Source of the DNA: Macrophomina tecta
Lineage: Eukaryota; Ascomycota; Dothideomycetes; Botryosphaeriales; Botryosphaeriaceae
Assembly (NCBI GenBank): GCA_024180945.1
Contig: JAKSGN010000020.1
Location: forward strand, 930,001-994,000
Reading direction: 5' to 3'
DNA: 64,000 bases
The translations under genes were made by a program, and so were the position numbers. The notes under the pieces were generated by a model. It was not told the origin of the DNA and did no database searches. It saw nothing but the letters and a program-made list of their open reading frames with translations. Within the stretch, counting starts at the first letter, position 1. The number at the start of each line of letters is the position of its first letter. Positions 57,231 to 64,000 of this stretch are shown piece after piece.

Positions 57231-59258
57231 TCATAAAATATATCGCCCAAGCAAATGCTCAAAAATCACCGGCGCGCCTTTGGGTATGCTCTCAAGTACA
57301 TCCACCCCTATAGATTCTATAAGGAACAGAGGTTTTGAGAGCAAGTGCCCGTCCGCAAAAGCTACAAAAGCCGGTTCAACAGCTTTACTAAGCTGTCTCA
57401 GAAACGGTCCCTGTTGTTGATATAGCAGGTCCGAAAACAGTCTGAATCTCTGTTCGCCAATGGTCAATAGTCTGAGTAAGTTAGCTTTGCTTTCTAAAAC
57501 GAATAGGGGTCTAACACTTACGTGCTATCGGTAACAACAAGCTCAGAGTAGGTCGGTCCATATGGTAATAGCGCAAGGATGCCAAAGCCGTAGGTGTCGG
57601 TCAATATTCGCAATATCTTCGCCAGCCTTCGCAGTTGCTTAACCTTTTTACGGAATCTTTCAAACTCTTCCGTTTCTTTCACCAACTCAGGCTTGAATCT
57701 GAGTAACAGAGCGTCCGTCGATTCTGCCTCCTGTCTCATCACAGGATTTCCAGCTTGTGCTCTATGCCTCGTGCCAAACGTTGATGGTGTCTCCAAAACC
57801 ATTCCGCCGTTTTGGCGGAGGGCTTCCATCTCCGCATCAAACAGTTTGATGACATGGTAACGCCTTGCAAGCCCACAAAGAACTTCTTGGTTGTCAAGGC
57901 GACAAATCTCCTTGAACCTATCTGAGGGAAGGATATTCGGTCCGGAGGTGAGGACTGATTCATTCGGCCTACTTCTGGCAGCGCGAAGTATTTCTATGAA
58001 CTCAGTAAGCGTCCGAGGGCTACCGATGGCCAAATACAGAAGGCGTAGTTGCGTGACCTGATGGTATTCCGGGCTTAAGTCGGCAATTCTCGAGTCGTCG
58101 AGTAGGGCTGCAAGATCTCTACGATCAACGTACGGCAGATTGTTTAATTTTTCGAGCTCCTCACGAAGAAGAGTGCGGTGTAAAGAGCTGTGCCGTGGCC
58201 TCCCACCGCCATCATGCGAGATTTTTCTCTTCCCAGAGCTCACTGAGACCTGGGACCTTTCAGTTGTAAGTGTGAATCCTTGATGAGCATCCGTTACCCG
58301 CATATTAGCAAAATGGGCTCCTCGCTCTGAGTGTTCAATCAGTCTTTCAAGTCTGCGGGGCGCGGTTCCCCTGGGAATTTCTCCGATTAAATTCGGATTA
58401 TCGTGCAGACTCCTCATGCCCTGGACATATGCTTTAACGGCATTAGTTTTAGTAGAGTCGTTTTGAGAAGGCAGCTTACTTGGAACTCCCCCGAGTGGGG
58501 CGAAATCGAGGTCTACATCTGCTTCGTACGAATTGAGTAAAGTCGGATCAAGATCCCAAACTGCATCGGACTGGTTTTGGTCAAACCGTTGGAGAATGAG
58601 ATCGTCCAGAGCGATATCTTCATCCGAAATTTGGTTCGGTAGCGCGAAGCTGGCCACGTCTCCGGGTATATTGGCTTGCAGGCCGCCGCCACTTTCTTCC
58701 AAGCTCGGAAACGTTCTTTCATTAGTCGTTGACGGCGGACTTTCAGGTGTGTCTGCAATAACGTCCTCTATGGAACGCAAAATGTCGAAGACCTGCTTGC
58801 GGGTGTAGGAGACGCTCTCATCCGCATTGTCCAGATCGAGCCAGACGGCTCCAATGATGGCAGTCATGACGTACGAGAGCACTTTCAGGGACGGCTTTTC
58901 GTGCTGCTGTCGAACGCTCTGGACCACGCAGTCGTCTATCCCTAGAGTTTTGCATACCCTGGCGCGCCCTTCGTAGCTCCTAAACCAACGATCACGAGTG
59001 TCTACATCTCCTGCTTGTCTCAGGAACCAGTGGGTGAGAAATAGGGCGGAGAAACATACTTTTAGTACCATTCTTGACAAAAATGGTATGATGTGCTTCC
59101 ACAATTTCTATGGCGCGCATCCCCATAGCAGCGAAACCCCTGTTACCGTCATCAGATGATCCGTCGTCGCTTCTGTGGGCTGCTTTGAGAGCGGATTGAA
59201 GGAGCTCGATATTCAAGAATTTGTAGTTGATCCGTTGTTGCACATATTCAGATGCCAT
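57231..59258 (-). CDS. Degenerate RNase III-domain protein with long C-terminal region
   Basis: Three exons (59060-59258, 57522-59010, 57231-57471; introns 49 and 50 nt) give 642 residues. The first 130 residues follow the RNase III helices: YKFLNIELLQSALKAAHRSD, then GNRGFAAMGMRAIEIVEAHH, and TAIIGAVWLDLD. In active enzymes the signature is NERLEFLGD and D-x-x-E-A; here the Glu and Asp of the signature are Ala43 and Met47, and the second acidic pair reads Tyr and Thr. Cleavage is therefore unlikely. Residues 130-350 are acidic and low in order. Residues 380-642 are helical (LRLLYLAIGSPRTLTEFIEI; FRKKVKQLRRLAKILRIL) without a family I recognise. It may bind dsRNA or dimerise with an active partner. 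Confidence 0.78.
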
Positions 59259-61369
59259 GGCTCTGACACTTCACACTGCTGGATGTCGAAGCCAGTTGTA
59301 TAATGCTGGTTACTTATGCCAGCCCCTAACTTTATAGTGTTTTAGACAGGGACCATGGAGAACTGCACACTCAAAGCTGGCCCCAAGGGGAGCCCATCCT
59401 TAGAGCGAGTCAACTACACGACAGCACTGCATGGTGGGGGACACGATCTCTATGTCAGGCTGCATCATTTCTCGGATGATGACAGCATGTGGATTTGACA
59501 ACAATGATAGGCTACATAGATTCGACCTTCAATAAGGAACACCTCGCGCCCGGACTACCTAAGCCACAGACAGAGCGCACATTGTTCTCCCGATCTCCTC
59601 TCAGCATCAATAAAATCGCGCCAAGGCAATGATCTACTAGATGACGGTGCAGTGACGAGAATGAGTAGCAAGACATTTACCACATGGTAATGCGCTAGTG
59701 GCTGCCCTTCATAGTACAAAAGAAGGAGGGGGGGAAAAAAAAGTTAGAAATCAGCGAAGGACATTCTGCATGTAAGAATTTGTGGCTTGCAGGAATAACG
59801 CAAACAAGCTGAAAGAGGCGAAAAGAACAGGAGAAGATGCAAGGCAAAATTACACAATCGATCGCGTTGGAAGGGATGAAACTTCGGTGGGCACTAGACG
59901 CGCAATCTTGCGACTTTGTACCAATAGGCCTCTCCAAAGATATGTAGCACCGAATGATGATTAGCTACCGACGAAACCCGGCCAAAGTGGAGGCAGTGGG
60001 GTTGGATGCTACGAGTGGACGATTGATTCTTGGTGTAGGTCACTTATTGCCGGCTTTGTCTCTTGGCCTAGCCTAACAAAGAGAGGTCGCTAGAGACTGG
60101 CTTGCTATGTTCTTCGTATTTCCAAGTGAAACAACTGCCCGGTCTCTATCTATTTATTCCTTCAAGGTTTATGTATAAAGCTGCACGACAAATTGCGTAG
60201 GAAAGACTGCCTCGTCGATGCGCTGACGTAGTTAGCTTACTTTGAGCAGTGCCAAAGAGTTGGCTCATCTTCGCCGGCCACGATACTTAGGTTTTTGACG
60301 GACATTATTATGATTAGGATCTGTGGAAGTCAGCGCTAACCCGAAACAAGACGTTGCGACTTTTGCTGGACAGAACCCTCCAAAAAGGGAATAGCGTTGG
60401 AGAGTGATGAACGGGTCTTGGCACGCCTTTCACACATATTTCCCCCCTCCCCCTCCCCCCCCCCCAACCGGCGGCAGAGCCCAAGAGCCTGGAACAGTTC
60501 CCGAACTCGTGCAGACCATTCCACATTCGTATCGTAGTTGTGACCGGCGGCGTAGTTAGTCCAAGCGCACTGCATTTCTTTGGGCAGCCCATTCTGCGAG
60601 ACGGTCGTGCTACGAACACGAACACGCCTCTGTGCACAAAGTTATTGAGACACACCGGCCACCAGACTGGTTACCGCTATGCCTTTTGCCAAATGGCTGG
60701 TCGGATGGCTGTGCAGCAAACGAGCGGGACCCAATACAGTCGCCGCGCTGTAACAGCTCGCCGGTTAGAGGAATGTCAGCATCGTTGCATCCAGGATGCT
60801 GACACACAAAATCCACTGGCAGCGGTAGCACTAACACCGGTGCTCGTCTTTTTAACACCACGTTCGCCCTTAATGGTTCTCGGGTCTGGGTGCCGACATT
60901 TCTAGTGTCAACGTCGATTCTCTCCAGAGTAAGAATGTTTGGGAGCGCCGGCTTTGCCGAAACTGACCATCCGTGGAGCTGCTCTCTGGAGGAAAAAAGA
61001 ACTTAGATAGACTTGTATGAAAGATATCTGGCATTCCTGCATTTGATCATTTTGAAATGCGTTGGTGGTCAATGTGCTATACAATAACACGCAAACCTTT
61101 TCATATCCCACGCATGTCAACGTAGGCGTTGAGCTTAAAGCGCTAAATAACTTGACATACGGTATCTAAGCTTCTTGATTCCGACGTCGAGAACTCGACT
61201 AGTTGTATCTTGCCCCCGAAAGTATCCGGAAAGTAATGCAACTTTGGATCTGTCCCGCGCGCTCTACCGCTTCACGTGAACATGGACGCGTCAGTAAATG
61301 AAACAAGCCTCCGCTGATAAGTGAGAACCCGTCCGCCCCTATTCCGCTGCAGTCATTTAATTACGCAAC
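59259..61369. other. 2.1-kb gene-free stretch
   Basis: No gene is supported. It contains a C-run near 60445-60475. Open frames are short and featureless. Confidence 0.4.
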
Positions 61370-62005
61370 ATGGCTTCCAGTCAACGTACAATTACGCTTA
61401 TTGTGACAGACCGTGGCACCATCCGCACCACGCTCATTACTTTGGCGCGTTCCATCTCTCCGATCGATACCTCCGGGCCAACCCAGCAGCTCTATCGCGC
61501 TCCGCAGCCTACAACCACGAATGACAATTCCGCAACGATTGGTATAGCAACAGCGCTTTCGGTTACCGCACTTGTCCTTATTATATGGTGCATCGCGAAA
61601 CCTCGCCGGCCAGGCCCAACTGGGCCCCAAGGGCGCGATGGTGCCGAAGGGGCTCGAGGCCCAGAGGGCCCCGAGGGTCCAGAAGGGCCACGAGGTATTC
61701 AAGGACTGGCCGGAGGGGATGGCAGCGATGGGTACGATGGCCGCGATGGTAGAGATGGCCGCGATGGGAACGATGGCCGTGATGGTAGAGATGGGCGCTA
61801 TGGGAACGATGGCCGTGATGGTAGGGATGGCCGCGATGGGCGCGATGGCCGTATAGGCGGACGGGGTTGCCGTGGCGAGCAAGGTCTTCGGGGCGAACAA
61901 GGTCTTCGGGGCGAACAAGGTCCCCGCGGCGACCGAGGTCCTCGCGGATACCAAGGCCTGGGTGGCGAACAAGATCGAGAGAGCAGTATCGATGAAGCGC
62001 ATTAA
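61370..62005 (+). CDS. Membrane-anchored collagen-like protein
   Basis: Single exon, 211 residues. An N-terminal polar region (1-53) is followed by one transmembrane helix (about 55-75: ATIGIATALSVTALVLIIWC) and then an uninterrupted Gly-x-y collagen-like domain from about residue 82 to 205. The repeats change character along the domain: first GPEGPEGP-type, then many GRDGRDG/GNDGRDG units, then GEQGLRGEQG units, suggesting expansion by internal duplication. Prolines are few in the middle, where Arg-Asp pairs would stabilise a triple helix through charge. No signal peptide is seen, so topology rests on the single helix. The function is unknown; fungal collagen-like proteins are known from surface structures and are often lineage-specific. 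Confidence 0.85.
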   Translation: MASSQRTITLIVTDRGTIRTTLITLARSISPIDTSGPTQQLYRAPQPTTTNDNSATIGIATALSVTALVLIIWCIAKPRRPGPTGPQGRDGAEGARGPEGPEGPEGPRGIQGLAGGDGSDGYDGRDGRDGRDGNDGRDGRDGRYGNDGRDGRDGRDGRDGRIGGRGCRGEQGLRGEQGLRGEQGPRGDRGPRGYQGLGGEQDRESSIDEAH

Positions 62006-62888
62006 ATCATTTTGGTCCACCGCTGTCTTGAACCAAGTCATGCTTTTGCAATCTCAAACCTTTCCCGGAAATTCTCGCTGTTTGTGACTCCTGTGCTTCT
62101 ACTTGAAGTGGTAGAGAACTTAGGGGCCACACGGTATATCCCTGCCAGCACAGCTTGAATGTTAATAGTAAAGGGCTTCAGTTTTCATGGTCAGATCTAG
62201 ATTTAAAGTTATCATCAATGCTGTTCAGTTCCTGCTTACTGTTCACAAGAGCTCTGCTTAACAAGGGGGCAGAATGAATTTATCTATTGGAATAAGTACA
62301 CCGACGGCTTATTCAGTAGTAATGGGATGAACTGGAATATATTGGCATGATGTTGGATGGGAGAGGCTGTGGAATGGCCTTTTATCCTCCCCTGCATAGA
62401 CTACACTTGGCAGGAAATCAAATACACGTGATGTTCCAACAGTATCCTCGGCCTGTACTCTTTCCTACATCTGTAAGTTCCCGAAATCTGGCGCTTCGAA
62501 GGTTTTAAGACACAGGCTGGAAGGATTGGCCCGTCTTTTAAATTACAAGGAATTTTATTTCCCGAAACGGCGCCAGCTACGCTAATGTGATCGGGGACCA
62601 TCTCTTGCAACCCGATATACGATATTCAGCCATAACATGTTCCTTCGGTCGACATACTTGAACCCGAATATTAAAGGCGTCTTCGCTAGACCCCAGACAC
62701 TACTCTTCAGCTCGGTGCAGTAACTATACCTTATTGTCTAACCCGATATCGAGTTTTACCTGACCGAACGCTTGAGGCTTCCCGTAAGTCTTCTAGTCTA
62801 TTGAACCTTCATTCGCACCAGTTTCGAGGCCGCCACTAATATTATAGTGTTTTTTTTTTTTTTTTTTGTCACTACTCCACCAGTCTCA
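62006..62888. other. Spacer with poly-T tract
   Basis: 883 bp without a gene. A run of about 18 T (62849-62866) lies directly upstream of the ISG12-like start, possibly part of its promoter. Confidence 0.4.
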
Positions 62889-63316
62889 ATGGGGCAAATG
62901 GTCACGATGATCAAGGAGGTAGTTAGGAAGTCCATTGCCTGGGTCTGTGAGCACCCCCTCAAGACGGCGGTTCGCATCATGAACACAGCCATCATCATCA
63001 CGCCGACTATATTCACAACTCCGTTTCTCGTGTTCTTGGGCTTTACGCCTTTCGGCCCAGCCGCAGGTACGTCCTGTTAAGATCGACGCAGAGATTCTGC
63101 AGAATGACTGATTCAGTTCCTCAAATCGTAGGCTCAATTGCAGCGACCTTGCACTCAGTCCTCTCCCCTTTGGCCGCAGGGAGTGGATTTTCTGTCCTCC
63201 AGAGCGCCGCTATGGGAGGTTACGGCTCCGCAGTCGTGGCAGGCACGGCGCGGGTCTGCGCTACTGTTGGTATTGCGCTGTCGTTCGAGGAGAGCGAATC
63301 AGACGAAGATATTTAA
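62889..63316 (+). CDS. ISG12-type (IFI6/IFI27 family) small membrane protein
   Basis: Two exons (62889-63066, 63132-63316; 65-nt intron) give 120 residues. An N-terminal amphipathic part (MIKEVVRKSIAWVCEHPLKT) leads to a hydrophobic stretch (IITPTIFTTPFLVFLGFTPF). The family core GPAAGSIAATLHSVL follows, created exactly by splicing, then AAGSGFSVLQSAAMGGYGSA. This Gly/Ala/Ser-rich helical hairpin is the ISG12 domain known from interferon-induced animal proteins, where it inserts in mitochondrial or other membranes and modulates cell death; fungi have uncharacterised members. The tail is acidic (EESESDEDI). Its role here is unknown; a link to cell death or defence would be inference. Confidence 0.85.
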
Positions 63317-64000
63317 GTCGTAGAAACCGATTGATCTGAAGGAGCCAGGAGGCTCCAAAATTGAAAATAGCTACGGCTTAACGGCTTCGAAGGTACGACG
63401 TCGTAATATAAGATCCTGTTAGGTCCCTCTACTGTTATACGCGCTAGTTATTGCGCAGTCTCTGTTCGCAGACCGGACGAAGCACGGTGCCTTCTTTTCC
63501 GGCGCTCGCGGGGGCGGTAGAGATGACTACAGGGCAATCGCAGTGCATTCATATGAAAGTTCAGGATCGCTCGTGGTCAGGATGACCGTCAAAAACTTCC
63601 GCTTCACCTGCCCTATATGTTTCTGAGTAAAGACTTGGCTCCACGGGCGGCGAAGGCGGCTGAGAATTTGCTTAAACGCAATAGAGGAGCTTTAACTCCA
63701 CACCTTCAGGGAGCTATTCCCGCATGAGCTTTAGTTACTGCCTTAACTAAGCCAGTACGCGCCATCTTTCTTTATAGCAAGCTTTCCCGCGCGGGAACCT
63801 TAATCGTGCGGCTCTGCTGCCCGTAAGACTTTTTAGTCCCTGCGGAACTGTTCCCCGTGCGGGCCTTCCGTATGTAAGGTTATAAAGACCTTATGCCCCG
63901 AATGTTCGTACAAGTTAGGCTATGGTTATGAGCCAGGCCATGTGTAACCCTAGTCACGGCTGCTCTAAGCTGGACTGCCGCAAGGCTTACTGTTTTCGTT
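63317..64000. other. TA-rich relic DNA at the window end
   Basis: These 684 bp have no gene but show repeated palindromic words, for example the perfect 14-bp palindrome at 63784-63797 (ttcccgcgcgggaa) and a related ccccgtgcggg at about 63852. Many TTA/TAA words suggest decayed repeat sequence. Confidence 0.4.

Overview
The window comes from the nuclear genome of a filamentous ascomycete (Pezizomycotina; Dothideomycetes is my guess from gene style, not proven). The evidence is short GT-AG introns of mostly 44-100 nt with CTNAC-like branch sites, a Zn2Cys6 transcription factor, fungal-type eIF3h, GPN1, GCN20 and Whi2-like genes, and no operons or Shine-Dalgarno sites. I worked out exon borders by hand from reading frame and splice signals.

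Positions 1-50 kb are a GC-rich core segment. In order it holds: a CWF19-type splicing factor (cut by the window edge) divergent from GPN1; eIF3h; a convergent arsenic pair (ArsM-type arsenite methyltransferase and ArsH-type flavoprotein); an unrecognised gene with an apparent frameshift; an extended SDR lacking its YxxxK pair; a broken coding-like patch; a patatin-like lipase whose nucleophile serine is alanine; a Zn2Cys6 regulator; a Baeyer-Villiger-type monooxygenase; a large low-complexity protein; the ABC-F protein GCN20; a Whi2-like BTB protein; a metallo-beta-lactamase-fold hydrolase; S-adenosylhomocysteine hydrolase (one-base frameshift, probably sequence error); and a small GPI-anchored wall protein. 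Several kilobase-scale stretches between them (22.4-26.3, 36.7-39.3, 40.2-42.5, 44.0-47.1 and 47.8-53.3 kb) show no gene I can defend.

From about 51 kb to the end the DNA looks less GC-rich, with TA-rich gene-free patches and sparse genes, like an accessory compartment. Three of its genes are RNA-related and adjacent: a protein with two dsRNA-binding domains plus a third related one, a FtsJ-like 2'-O-methyltransferase, and a long protein with a degenerate RNase III domain. They are followed by a membrane-anchored collagen-like protein and an ISG12/IFI6-IFI27-type membrane protein, a family known in animals from interferon responses. This neighbourhood is the best candidate for an undescribed system (RNA modification, sensing or defence). 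That reading is inference: the genes are not an operon, and only the domains are directly supported.

Recurring themes: three predicted proteins keep their fold signatures but lack catalytic residues (SDR, patatin, RNase III), and two genes carry single-base frameshifts in G/C runs, which raises the question of consensus errors in this assembly.
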